A stretch of DNA of 64,000 nucleotides from Gamarada debralockiae (Eukaryota > Ascomycota > Leotiomycetes > Helotiales > Hyphodiscaceae). Both the position numbers and the translations under genes were made by a program. This document shows, piece by piece, positions 33,325-45,214 of the stretch. Below the pieces are notes generated by a model that did no database searches, was not told the origin of the DNA, and was given only the letters and a program-made list of their open reading frames with translations. The DNA lies in the NCBI GenBank assembly GCA_002803225.1, contig NXFV01000242.1, forward strand, positions 83,904 through 147,903. The letters are read 5' to 3'. How positions within the stretch are numbered: position 1 is the stretch's first letter; every line of letters begins with the position of its first letter.

Positions 33325-33736
33325 GGTGACAAGAGGACTTGCTGTGCTTACGCAGAGCTGAAATTGCTAAATTTTGAGCTGAATATCAAAAATTATAGAG
33401 TATCGTCTTTGAGGAATCTCTATAGTATTAACTTGAGAGTCTGGATCAAGAAAAGGAGGCGGGGACTAGACAGCCAACTTTTCTCTAGGAACAAGGAAAT
33501 ATTATGGAATTAACATTAAGAGAGATTTAAGCACTAATGAGGACCCTATGCGAGGTGGTAACAATCAATAGAAATTAACAGTGGTCAATAGTCGTTAATT
33601 TCTAAGCTGAATAAAGGAAAGTATTTTAAAGCAAGAGGTTTCTAAGTGAAACTACGGTCGAGTATATTCTATCGTTAAGTATATAAGGAAGTCGGGCAGT
33701 GAGGTGGTGGGCGGGGAGGAGGGATCCTAGGAAAAA

Positions 33737-35769
33737 CTATTTAGTGCTTGATCGCAGCAGCTTGACCACGGCCTCATGCCCTCCCTGTGCTGCTCTCAAT
33801 AGTGGCGTCCGACCGTTCGAGTCCTTAGAGTTGATGTCAACCCTGCCTGTCCCGAGAAGCAGCTTGACCACGGCCTCGTGCCCTCCCACTGCTGTCCACG
33901 ATAATGGCGTCTGACCGTTCGAGTTTTTAGAGTTGATATTGACCTTGCCCGTCCCGAGCAGCAGCTTGACTACGGCCTCGTACCCTCCCTTTGCTGCCCA
34001 CGATAGCGGCGTAGTACTGTCCTTGTCCGTGGACTCAACATTAACCTTGCCTGTCCTAAGCAGTAGCTTGACCACGGCCTCGTGCTCTCCCTCTGCTGCC
34101 CACGACAGCGGTGTCCGACTGTGTTGCTTATCCTCTAAGTCCGGATCAATACTATCTTTCGCACGTAGTAGCTTTACTACTACATCGTATCCGTTCCCTG
34201 AGGCCCACGACAGCAGTGTTAGACTGTATTGACTTTTCAGCGTGCGCGGATGCTCTTCTCCAATCACAATCTCATAGCCCTCTATTGCTTCTCGAAGCCT
34301 CTCTTCTGCCTTTTTATACTCTTTCAAGTCTCCTATTATTAGCGCAACGTTCCATGTTCTAGTTGGTATTTCCAAATAGTCTTCTGATTCTATCTTTGAA
34401 TGTTCCGATATCCAATTATTTGTTCGTATCAAGGTTTCGTATTTTCCAGGATCTTGCAACTTGTCTAGGGAATTTTCCCTGTCCCAGACAAGTAAAAAAT
34501 CACGCGGAAAGAATGTTATCGAACGTAAAAGCTTTGACCATTCGGTACCTCCACTCTTGGTTAGTTTGACCTCTGGAGAAGCTGTAATTCTAATGACAGT
34601 AAAGTAATCCTTGCATGGTCGAATAATTATTGGCTTCGTAGTTCCTTGTAGAAGGCAGACGATATCACCCTTCCGGATGTGTCTGTCATCGTTTTCTACT
34701 GACAACACCTGGCCAAGAATACAGCCCTTGCTCTTAATCACCGCCCTCTCCTTATCGCTTCAAGTCTTCACATATACCTGTTTATAGAGGAGCTTAAAAA
34801 GATCCTTGAAGAGTATTTCCCACGGAACCTCGTAGTCAGGCAACAAGCCAGCTGTGCTAGGGTCATCAGAGCTCATGCCGAGCAAAGCATACACCTTGTC
34901 GACAGGCTTAGTAGCCTCGTGGGCATGGAACATATCTATCAGCTCGCCTAGGGGGAGTATATCGAGAGAGGCCCTGCCTGACGAACTCATTGCGTGTTTT
35001 GGCCTGAAGATTGCTCCCCTTATTAAGTAGGTTATTGAACGAATGGAAATTTCCAAGTCTCGGTGGGCTTCGTAGAAACGGTTTATACCTAAGCAGAAGG
35101 CGTACCCATCAATCCCCGTAGAACCACACATAATCAGGATATGTGGAGCTGCGACAACTTCCTGAAGTACCTAGATGGATCTTTTAGTTATTTCTGCGGA
35201 TAGAGTCGAGCGTCTACTCACTCACCCAGATGCGCCGAAACCACGGTCGTTGAAGCAGCGCCAAAATTGCTTGCTCAATTGTTTTGTCATCCAAAGTATC
35301 CCGAGACTCATTTTCTGCAGCAGTGCGTATCATTTCCAGCGCTGTATCGCCATTATCTGCAGGTCCTCCAAGTCGAACAAGTACACAGGTTGCTTTACTA
35401 TATATTTCGCCATAAGCTGAACTTGTTGACCCTGCTCCTTCACGTTTTCTTGGTTGATGCAAATAGCATCTACCCATAGAATTCGTTCAAAAGAGCGATC
35501 TCGAAGACATAATAGTACTACGTGAAGGATTTCCGTAACGGCCAAGTTTTGATTGTTTATGGAGATAGAACGAGGCTTGCCCGAACCGCCCCATACGTAG
35601 GATAAAGCCTCGTACAGATGAGTCCCTTGCCCGGATCTTGTAGAGAGTACTCGAAAAGCTCACATTGTATTTCAGTCCTCACTATGCTCTCGTTTTCATG
35701 TGGCATTAGGCAAAGCAAGCGAATAGTGTCAGGCCTCAGCGAAAGCGAAGAATAATGGTACTGGGACAT
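33737..35769 (-). pseudogene. broken HET-domain gene with C-terminal ankyrin repeats
   Basis: HET (heterokaryon incompatibility) proteins trigger cell death after fusion of unlike fungal hyphae. The pieces in order are MSQYHYSSLSLRPDTIRLL, then YEALSYVWG, WVDAICINQENVKEQGQQV, a real intron (about 35225-35172) joining RRIWV to LQEVVAAPH, and DKVYALLGMSSDD. Then comes VIKSKGCILGQV and five ankyrin repeats of the TPLSWAAxGGHEAVVKLLL type ending at 33737. There are three lesions. One-base shifts occur in short homopolymers near 35624 and near 35400. An in-frame TGA lies at 34762-34760, where the family has Trp (VKTW). The shifts could be assembly errors, but the stop is harder to explain that way. 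N-terminal and ankyrin parts otherwise look intact. Confidence 0.7.
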
Positions 35770-37292
35770 GGCAAAAGAGTTCGTATACGGATCTTGAACT
35801 TGTTCGTATTAGATAATTCTAAGAGATATTATGATAAGCCTAATGTTCTCGTTTGGTCGAGTGCACGGCTCCTCGCCCATTCAGTCACATGGGTGAGTTA
35901 ATCCTCCACGCTGCTGCCGTGGCGATAACATCTGGTTATCACACATCAATCCTAACGTGGACAAAATCTGTTCCTGTTCGGAAAGGTGAGCAGGGCTGCT
36001 ATATCGGCAATATTGGGTTAGTTAAGGTGAGTAAGGGTGAGACGTAGATAAGTAAGGTGAGGCGAAGGGGGAAGCAGGTGAGCAATTGTGAACTGACATT
36101 GAGCTAGGGGACCAGTTTCGACTCCTCGGCTACAATTGCTATCGCCAGCTAAAATGAGAAAATAGTTCAAGGATTATTCTAGGAGCCCATTTTAGATCCC
36201 TCTCACCCAGTTGCACGTAACTAGTAGTTCAGCCTCACTGTTAGCGACATTACTAGCTCAACATCATCTTATACAAGTATATGACCTCAATTTGCTAGCA
36301 GTTATTCAACTTTTCTATTAAAAGAACTCACACTTAATACTAACTACTCTATTATACTGGGTGACAAATGATTTTATATAACTATTAAAGATAGGACAAA
36401 AGGCGGCACTACAAATCTTAGGCTATTAATATCTGGGGCTCCCTCTTTGCATTCTATAATTTATATAAGCCACGGAATAGTCTTCTTAGTACTAAGTAAG
36501 GGGAATACAACTTTTGGTCATTCCGTTAGGCAAGGTATTACAAGATCATTATAACAGCTACAGGTAGCTGGAGGGCAACAGCAGGGATCACAGTATATCA
36601 GAGAAGTAGCAGTTCAGTCAAAGAAGAAGTATTAGTTATATTAATAGTGGGACTCCTGAGCATTCGTACAATCCGATTTCCTAAACTCAAGTTTGCCCTG
36701 TCTTAAGTAAAAGCTAGTGTGATAGCAGGAGCAAAGCAATGGTCTGAAGCGCAAAGATCTAAGTCTCATTGTCTGTCAAAATACTAGACTAAGGAAGAAA
36801 GGAAAAGGCCAAAGGAATGGAATGGCCGAGCTCTTGTACCCCTAGCCGAACCTTAGGCGGAACGGGCGAAACCGCCAAGCTGTCGCATAGTAAGCCACAG
36901 GTGACGACGACTACCGTCACAGCTAGCACCCTTACTTATATTCGTGTAGCTGGCTGAGTAGCTGACCGAGTAGCTAACTGTGCACAAGTGCCTCCAAACC
37001 CTTTAAGGTCTCCAACGTCCCCGTAGCCTAGACTATCCCTTCAGGGTCTAGGCTCTTATTACACTTTATTTCCAATTAGACCTAAGCCTGGCTAGTTTGC
37101 CACTTAAGCTTCTAGGTTTCTAGGACTCTCTTCCCTTCTGTAGCCGCAGTGAAGTCTGTAGCCCTAGCTCTGGCGTAGTTTAAGTAGCTTAGGACTGGCT
37201 AAGGTCCTCTTTTATAGCCTCGCTTGTTCTAAAGTCTCCTCTAAATGGCTTTATAGGCCTGTTGGATAAACTGGCCTACTAGTGGGCTATCT
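35770..37292. repeat. AT-rich degraded repeat region
   Basis: There are no frames of interest. The sequence is AT-rich in blocks (about 36180-36660), with degenerate GGTGAGnAAGG words near 36020-36070 and GTAGCTnACnGAGTAGCT words near 36950-36980. From about 36800 it continues the LINE remnant with many stops. It looks like mutated transposon DNA. Confidence 0.4.
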
Positions 37293-37642
37293 AGCCTGGC
37301 CTAGAAGGCCGCAACTCGCCTGCCTAGGTATAGGTCTAATAAAGGGGTATATATCTTTATTTCAAAGGCCCTAGTTAGTATAGCTCTGTTGGGCCCTGCT
37401 ATAACCCGCAAGCAATTATCCTGGATTGGCTGGAGCTTGGCTGCTAAGCCCTTAGGATTGGCTGAGTCAGGTGAGGCTGGTGAGTGCCATGTGCTAGCTC
37501 TGAAGGCGAGGGAGGCCGTATCACCGCAGAGTAGATTTGACGGGACCTGGTGAATTAGGCGAGAGATACCCATTACAAATACGAGGAACAAGATATAAGA
37601 CTCTACGATTTGTAGACTCTCGCCGCTGACTCCTCTCCTCAA
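37293..37642 (-). mobile_element. LINE (non-LTR retrotransposon) fragment
   Basis: The minus strand encodes a piece typical of the region after the reverse transcriptase in fungal Tad/I-like LINEs: NPKGLAAKLQPIQDNCLRVI, then AGPNRAILTRAFEIKIYTP and LLDLYLGRRVAAF. The pattern 'KxLxxIQxxCLRxIxGxxRxTxTxAxExxxxTPPLDLYL' is diagnostic for these elements. Continuing downstream on the minus strand the same element dissolves into stop codons. It is dead. Confidence 0.7.
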
Positions 37643-37768
37643 ATACCTAAGAACAAGACGACGATGATGGCTTATTCGCAGGCTTCAAACGCATCGCTAT
37701 ACTGGCAACTGCGGAGGTTGATGATTAGTTGAATTCGAGTATAATGGATCACAAGACAGGAGATTATC

Positions 37769-37985
37769 AAAGCTTTTTGGAAGAGCAAGGGTTATGGCTT
37801 CAAGATAATCGTTTAGATGACAAGAGATCACATGGGAGCACCTGCTACTTCAGCTACCTCTGAACGCGTCTTTTCAAATAGAGTTGATATAATTACGAAG
37901 AAGAGAAACAAGCTTAGAGGAAGTATGATGTGGTTCTTGTTGTGTTTATGAAAATTGGAGTCTCTTGATGAGTTTGATGATTGAT
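37769..37985 (+). mobile_element. hAT-family transposase fragment (dimerisation domain)
   Basis: The plus-strand frame reads KAFWKSKGYGF, a TAG stop, MTRDHMGAPATSATSERVFS, then NRVDIITKKRNKLRG and WFLLCL. This matches the hAT C-terminal dimerisation block (ARDxLxIPATSAxSERVFS...ITxKRNxL). The TAG is at a position consistent with CAG-to-TAG mutation. Only the last ~70 codons remain. Confidence 0.75.
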
Positions 37986-38316
37986 ACAGATACAGAGGAT
38001 GAACCCGAACCTGAAATAGTAGCTACAGCCTGAGGAAAATACGTTGTTGGTAGAGTTCTAAATCCAAGTACTATGCCTGCTTTCCATTGGTTTGAATTCT
38101 TGCTTTGTGTATGATGTGGGCCTAAAATCGGTCTCTCAAGTTGTCTGGGTGAGCGGGAAATTGGGAAAGAGTTTATGTTGTGAAGACGCTATTGAAAATT
38201 GCCTCTGCGAAGTACTTTGAGCTCAGTACCGCCATACGAGAGCCCTCAAATTTCATGCATTTAGATAGCAAATACACAGTAAACTGCTGCCAACATATTT
38301 TCGATGCTTCTCCCTT

Positions 38317-40150
38317 CTATTCGAGAATGAGTAGTTCCTTCTGCCCTTTCACTCTCGCTCTTGTTAAGGCACGAGCTGAATACAGAACTGGAAACTTTTT
38401 TCTCCCTGATGGCGACTGGGTGGTTTGAATCTGCGATCTGCTCGATATTGGAACAACGTCCATGCTGTACTTTCCTCCACTTGGTAGCGGTGGTAACGAT
38501 GTATAGTTGCAGCTGATAAAGGATATACGAAGGACTGTAGGGGAGGCTTTCCTTCCGAGCTTTTCAAACAATTCCACGAATGCCTTGGGCCAACTGAATC
38601 CGCCATCATCCGCGCTATCTAATATGTCTAAGTCGAAAATTACGAATACTGAAAGCATTCCAGTGAGTGCTTCCGCCATCACTTTGAACCAATGTTCTTC
38701 ATCTCGAGCAGTGTAGATCACTGCGGTAGTGACTGGACTTCGTCGCTGGATGTCTGGGTTGATCTGAAAAATTTGGAGGACCAAATGTTTAAGAACCTCA
38801 ATTCTCGTTAGAGAACTGTGCCCCTTCTGACGTGGATTTAGAGCCCAGATCACAGGCACCCTTTTGCTGCGCAAGAGTTCCACTATGTCGGCTGCGAGAC
38901 GCTGTGATATGCCACGGGCTAGGGGCGACCCTTTCAAGTAAATAAGGCCATTCTCAGAGCTGTCAGCCCAAGTTTGAAGTCGTCGGGACAGGTGTTTTGA
39001 ATAAATCGGCATTTGAATAAGCGTTCCGGAAGCGAGTAGTTGCTTGTATCTTGCTTTACAGTGATCTAGGCAAATATTGGGGTCCAGAAACACACTGGAA
39101 GACATATATTGCATGATGGTCGACCACTGTAGATCTTGAAGTTGAGAAGTCGTGGTGAGATGGCGCGCTGTACTGATTATTTGCTGTTCTTCTAGACGAC
39201 CAATAAGATACTGTTCCAGTCGAGATATATCTCGTCCAATCTGCTCTCGAGACTCTTGCAGCATCAATGCCAACTGTCTAGCAATTCCGTTTTTTGACAT
39301 CCAAGTCCGCAAAGATACATCAAGCTCTGTTATCTGTTGAGCCATATGATCCTGTGACTTATGTATATCACGAAGTTCAGCGTTTGCGAACGTGGAAGCA
39401 AATTTATCAACCCTTCCAGAGTGTTCTAAGATATCTGTAATCAGGTCCTTGTATCTCAAAGATACTGGTCTCGTGATTGCAGTGATCATATGCTTAATTT
39501 TGCTTTCCTTGTACCAGAGCATAGCTCGATGAAGGAATTTGATAATGCGAGCATATAGCATTGCGACGGTATGCTGCATTGCTTCAGTCGGATACAAGAT
39601 TGCATTTAGGTTGACTCGAAGTAGAGCATCAGCGATAGTCGATAACGCTTTAGAGAGCTCTATAATAAGTTCTTCTTGGTTGATTACACCCTGTTGATTG
39701 TTACTTGAGTGCTCTTTTCTGTGATGAGAATTGCGCCTTGTGGATTTTGGCTCTAATTTGAATTGGCAACTTACGATAAACAAGAATTTTGTAGCTCCCC
39801 ATACCAGTGAGACGTACTCGGGATGGTGTTGAGAAATCGTGTCTAAAAGATATCAGTACTCGCCCCACCCAAGATTTTATCAACTCACCAATAACCACCC
39901 CATAATGGAGAACTCTTGCAGAAAATTTAGAGAGCCAAACTCGGGCCTGGCTCTTCTTCGAAGACTCGTATTTTTGTTTTGCTTCGAGAAGGACTTGTTC
40001 GACGTCTTCGAGGCTGTTCATCCCATCCAGCCAGATCCTTTTACACTCATCTTGAGTCAAAGTTTCTTTGAAATACTCAGTTGCTTCATTGAATGCATCT
40101 TGGACTGGATCGGATCTAACCATCATGTTACCTAGAACCATGCTGGGCAT
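38317..40150 (-). CDS. DUF7708 / STAND-like NTPase-type fungal protein, 567 aa
   Basis: I model three exons: 40150-39889, 39842-39775 and 39690-38317. Introns are 46 and 84 nt (GTGAGT donor/TTTAG acceptor, GTAAGT donor/CAACAG acceptor), and all phases agree. The N-terminus (AFNEATEYFKETLTQDE, then HHPEYVSLVWGATKFLFI) matches the DUF7708 domain that precedes NACHT-like ATPase modules in ascomycetes. The middle is helical. After residue 330, LIYLKGSPLARGISQRLA occupies the place of the P-loop but lacks GK[S/T]. VPVIWALNP and VFVIFDLDILDSADD resemble the following beta strands. Nucleotide binding is therefore doubtful. There are no WD or ankyrin repeats after the core. Such genes are candidates in non-self recognition, but no role is shown. 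Confidence 0.7.
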
Positions 40151-41163
40151 TTCTTGGAGGAGTTACATACTTCAAGGGGTAACAAGCCTTGTACGAACTG
40201 GTAATGAGTGCGCCGTGATCGGACATTGAGTTATGCATATTCGGAAAAGCGACGTTTTGATATCTTTGTCCAATTTACGATCGCAGGGAGTAGAACTATG
40301 GTATGGAAATAAAGCCAAGCCTCGCTATTCTGCGGCTTGCGTCCCGACTTGGTTGACAGTGGATCCTGCCAATCTTCAGCCAGCTGGCAACACCCCCGCT
40401 TAAAGACGGAGACTATTAAGGCTACTTTTTTCAGCTTTGCCAGAAAGGAAACGCCTCAAGAACCCAACTCCAATTCGATTGGCTGTCGATGTTTCTTTCT
40501 TGCCTCATCTTCGCCCTGGAATTGAAGATGCAACCCAGCCACGATGTAAGTGCCCGATCTCTGCATATTCTATCAACCAGTAATGTTCTTTGCAGCCTAA
40601 TAATTCTGAACAACTAACCGGATCTCGATCCGCTGCACAGCTAGACAAAGACTTTAGTCATTTAATTGGTCAGAAGAACCCATTTCCCATATCCTTTCAG
40701 ATAATGATGAAGCTCCACTCCTCCGCAGCTAGGTGGCAAAAATACCTACCTACATGAGGCATTTGTGGCAATTATTTCCACACTCGGTGACACTCCCGAT
40801 AATCAGGCTTCGCTGCGCCTTGCTATGAGGCTCTTTCCTGTGACCCAAATCTTGCCTTCAATCTCCCGCCCCATAAATGTTTTGTGCTACATTGTGCTCA
40901 CCGCTGAATCTGTAGCAATTGAAGTTTGGTGATTTTGCCTGCCACCACGAAGCTCGTCGACCTAGAGAGCTTCTACTGACATTCAATGAATGGTCTGCTA
41001 GAAATTCAATGTAGGATTCAAAAAGTCCCAGAAAAAATCATAAGCGTTAGTAAAGTTTCCGTTCAAAACTTTGGTCAAAGATTGATGGGCCATGCGACGG
41101 TCGTCTTAAGCCTCAGGATCTCTCACGATATCGCATGTTCAATTCTGATATTCCTCCATTTAG
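40151..41163. other. divergent intergenic region, includes unresolved 5' end of PAH-AAA gene
   Basis: About 1 kb lie between the STAND-like gene (minus) and the PAH-AAA gene (plus). The first exon of the latter must lie in the right half. An ATG at 40986 is one candidate, but no donor/acceptor pair from it convincingly reaches the PAH exon at 41164. Confidence 0.4.
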
Positions 41164-44100
41164 GACTCTTCAAACTTCCTGTTCATTGTCTGGGCAAATC
41201 AATTATATGAAGAATTTGTCGCTATCCTAAGTGACTTCGAGAGACAAACGTAACATCTCACTTTGATGACCATGAAGACTTCGCTAACCAATCACTAGAA
41301 TTCGTATCTCGACAGTCATAAAACAAGTGGCACTACTTTTCAAAAATCAACCCTCACTCCTGCAATCTTTCACTGCATTCCTTCCTCCAGGAAACACACT
41401 TGATGACCTGCGTCTCATCAATATTACTGGCCTCCATCCGTATAGGAAAGCGCGGAGCAATCTACTAATTAACTACACCGATATATGGACAGAGGATATT
41501 CGAAGCGAAGTACTAGCATCGAATCTAACATATGTTTCATCAACAATCTCCCAAAATCAAACCTCTGGCGAGGCGGGAAGACTAGAAAAGATACTTGAGG
41601 GATTCCATAACATCATTCGACCAGCAAGAGAATTACGTAGTACAGAAGTAAGTAAATGAAAGCGAATCAATCATTTTTCAAGGGTTTATAATAAAATAAC
41701 ACTGGCAGGAATCATACAAGAACTCACCGGCTGTAAAGCGACGACATCGCAAAGACACAGCGGAAGGTAATATTCCCCATTTACCCTTCCCCCTTCTTTC
41801 CCGGCCGTAAAAATAATTTATTGATCCGGTACAGACCTTATAGCGACTGAAGCGGTTCTAAAAATAACTGAAGATTCGTGTCACCCAGATACTTCGTTTG
41901 AAGATCATGGTCTCGCCATCTTGGCATTAGCAGGATCATTGTCGACGTCCACTAAACATCGCATCAGTGATTTAATCCCCACCAGTGAAGTAGGTCAAAT
42001 CATTGATAATGTGCTTAGATATAGTTTTCATGATATTGATTATTGATAGACACTGGGAAAGCGCGTATTAAGTCCAGCCAACAGTAGTAGGTTTCAACAG
42101 AGTATTTCAGTATTGTCGATACGCCAATGCTAATTTCAAGACAGCTATCAAAGCTCCGGTAATTACTGGGGTGAATTACGGATCTGAACCCTCACGAGTT
42201 CTTATCCCGGCGCCCGTTCGAGATTCAGCGCACAAGAGGCGTAAAAGATATCCTGGAAGCGGTCAACGTCGAAGAAACAAAGAAGCATCGTTGTCGAACT
42301 CTCTCCGTTTTTTGGATCTCGAAGAAGGCAGGCACGAAGAGGAACAGAAATATTTCATAGATAATTTCTCTCTACAACTGAAAAAGATGGAAAATCTTGT
42401 AAGTGAAGAACGTCGCAGAGTTATTCATGAATTCACAAAGTTAGGGAGATCCAGGGGCTTTATTCCCAATGCGAGGTCGTCGATCTAATACGGCTACCCT
42501 CAAATCGAACGAAAGCAATTGGGACCTAGAACTTATCACTCCGCAAGAAGAGAAAAAGGCTGAAAGTTCCATGGCAACACAAAATCCAGTTGCACTCTCT
42601 GTAGTGAAAATGACTTCAAATGGAAGCCACACAGGCAGCTCTGATTTTGCCAGCACTTCTGAGCGTGGGACGATGAGCAGCGAAGCATCAACCTATTTAA
42701 AGTTTATCGCAGAACTCGAGAAACTGGAGGCAATTCGCAGACAAGAGTTCTTATCTTGCATACAAAAGACTGCACAGCTAGTTAAACGGATCCACGAAAA
42801 GAATAGTGACGCACCCGAACTATCACCCCCCTTTCCAGGTTACTTCCTAGTCTTACACCGTGTTTCTTGCCCCATGGACGACATGGATGCACTGTCAAGA
42901 GACGAGCCTCTCTACGACTTGAATTCCACAAATCCTCACTTGAGTGGAACTATATCGGTTGCCGATCTTGCGGTGTTTCTAGAGCGTCAACCCAAATACT
43001 TGTTCATTGTCTTCCGAAATTATGATTGCAATTGCAACCATGGGAAGGCATCGAAGAAGTCGGGGAAACTTGACATGCTGGAAAATACTGATCAACAAAC
43101 TCCCACGCCGCGAGAGTCTATCTGGATCTGCTCTGAAGAAATCTGCAATCAGCTCAACAAACTGGTCGAGGACTTGCCGCAAACACAAGAACGATTTCCT
43201 AGGTTTGCAGTAGATGAGGATGATGAGATCGAAGCACCGTATTTCTTCTACTATCATAATCGTGAATTCTTTTCCAAGACTCGAGAGAAATGTGAGGTAG
43301 ATGACGGCATGGGGCTGCTCCTCGACTACATTTCCCAAAGCGTAGCTGGAACCTATAAAGAAGTGGATGATCTTCTCTCACAAAATCTTCTGACAGCAGA
43401 TATCATCCCGTATATATTTTCACCTACTACAACAATTGTTTCTTCCAACAAGGATAATCTGAATGCATTTAGTCAGTCCGGCAAATGCGAAATCAGTGAA
43501 CAAGGAACCGAATACGATCGAACTTTCATATTGCCAGTCGAGTCATGGTCGTATGATGGTAAATTCACGAAGTCTCCGACGAATTTGGTGGTCAATTTTC
43601 ACGTGAACGATATCGGCTCATCTTCAGCAATGCCAAAGAAGACGCCTACGATGAAGATCCAGGACTTGTCGGCATATCCAATACGATTTGCCCCGGAACA
43701 CATCAAGACGGAACTTCACGAAAGGGGGAAGAAATTTTGGAGATGCCGAAAGCAGAAGTATGTCCTCTACACTGGCCTGGATTACGCCCGCACCGAGCAC
43801 TTTGTGAGTAATATCTCGTCAAAATTCTTTAGAGATTTCGAAGTAACAAATATCATTTACAGTCTGAAGCAAGATTCATGATAGATATCTCTGCTTTTCA
43901 GAAAATGCATCCTGAATCACGAAAGATTAACCACACTGCTGGTATCCCGGGCAGCACACTCTCTCCTGAAGAGACTGATGCAGATGAGCCGCCAAAAGGC
44001 GATTTTCTTCTGCTCCTACCCTTGAATATTTACGGGTTTTACATGCAGGACAAGAAATGGGGTGCATTACATCCAAAATGAGTATACCCGTTACATGAAT

Positions 44101-45214
44101 CGATTGCTAATTTATAAACAGTAAATCTTCAAGTGTCCTTGGTTGAAGATGTAATTTGGCACATGGAGTCTTTCCAAAGCCTCGTCATTGACCCAGAAAC
44201 AAAAGAGCTCATAATTGCTCTTATAACTAATAAACTTGAGGCCGAGAGAAACACGGATCTCATTCCAGGAAAGGGCAATGGCTTGGTCATTTTGTTGCAT
44301 GGGTTAGTGCGCTTCACGACTGATACTTTGATTCTATGCTAAGATTCATTAGGGGACCGGGCACTGGAAAGACACTTACTGCTGAGAGGTACTTATCCCA
44401 ATTCTGATATCGTATGATATTGACTAAAATTCTATTTAGTGTTGCCGAAATTGCAAAGAAACCATTGTATCGAGTTACTTGTGGAGACATTGGCACGACC
44501 TCAGAGGATGTTGAAAAGGTAGCGAAAATACCAAGGTCACCGGAGCTAAGCTGACGATGATAGTATCTGGATACTGTACTCACACTTGGAAAGATGTGGA
44601 AATGCGGTAAGTCAAAAATTTTACCTTTCAACGTGGTTATATCTCATTGAGGCAGTTGTTCTCCTCGACGAGGCCGATGTTTTCTTAGAACAACGAACTC
44701 TCTCAGATCTCGAACGAAACGCCCTTGTCTCTGTGTTCTTACGAGTTCTTGAATACTATGATGGTTTGTATTACACTTGCAACCCAAAAATATCAAAAAT
44801 ATTAACCCAAATATTGCAGGGATCCTCATCCTAACTAGTAACCGCGTCGGCACCTTTGATGAAGCTTTCAAATCCCGGATCCAACTTGCCCTCCACTACG
44901 AAGCCTTGAACCGCGACCAACGCAAGCAAATCTGGCTAAACTTCATAGCGCGTCTCAAAGCATCTGAATCCGAATCAGTCGATACGGCAAATCTGTCGAA
45001 ACATGTAGACGAGCTAGCGTCGCCGGAGATGAATGGGAGAGAAATTAGGAATGCGGTGACGACTGCAAGACAATTAGCGCTGTATAAGAACGTAAAGATG
45101 GAGTTTGCGCATTTGAAACACGTTATTCGTGTGGCGGGCAAGTTTGAGAAGTATTTGCAGGATATTACGGAGGGGACGGATGAGGAGATCGCAAGGGAGA
45201 GGGGGATTAGGTGA
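41164..45214 (+). CDS. PAH (Sin3-type) domain fused to DUF7025-AAA ATPase (5' end unresolved)
   Basis: I model exons 41164-41249, 41299-41647, 41709-41766, 41835-41989, about 42050-42398 (one internal boundary uncertain), 42445-43803, 43863-44061, 44122-44302, 44353-44388, 44440-44518, 44564-44606, 44656-44763 and 44820-45214. The N-terminal part is a paired amphipathic helix domain: NQLYEEFVAILSDFERQT, then VALLFKNQPSLLQSFTAF and LPPG. Linkers are polar and basic. The large exon gives the DUF7025-type region, and AAA motifs follow: Walker A HGGPGTGKT, Walker B VVLLDEADVF, sensor-1 ILTSNR and Arg-finger region FKSRIQLALHY. The link between halves is a 46-nt phase-0 intron (42399-42444, GTAAGT donor, AGTTAG acceptor). 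Without it the PAH part would stop at 42488. Two adjacent genes remain possible. Exons from 42445 on are confident. The start codon was not found. Confidence 0.7.

Noticed and set aside
42469..43881. AAA gene starting at the ATG in MRGRRSNTATLK as an independent gene
   Set aside because: It would overlap the end of the PAH reading frame by 20 nt on the same strand. A normal 46-nt intron joins the two more simply. Kept as the main alternative.
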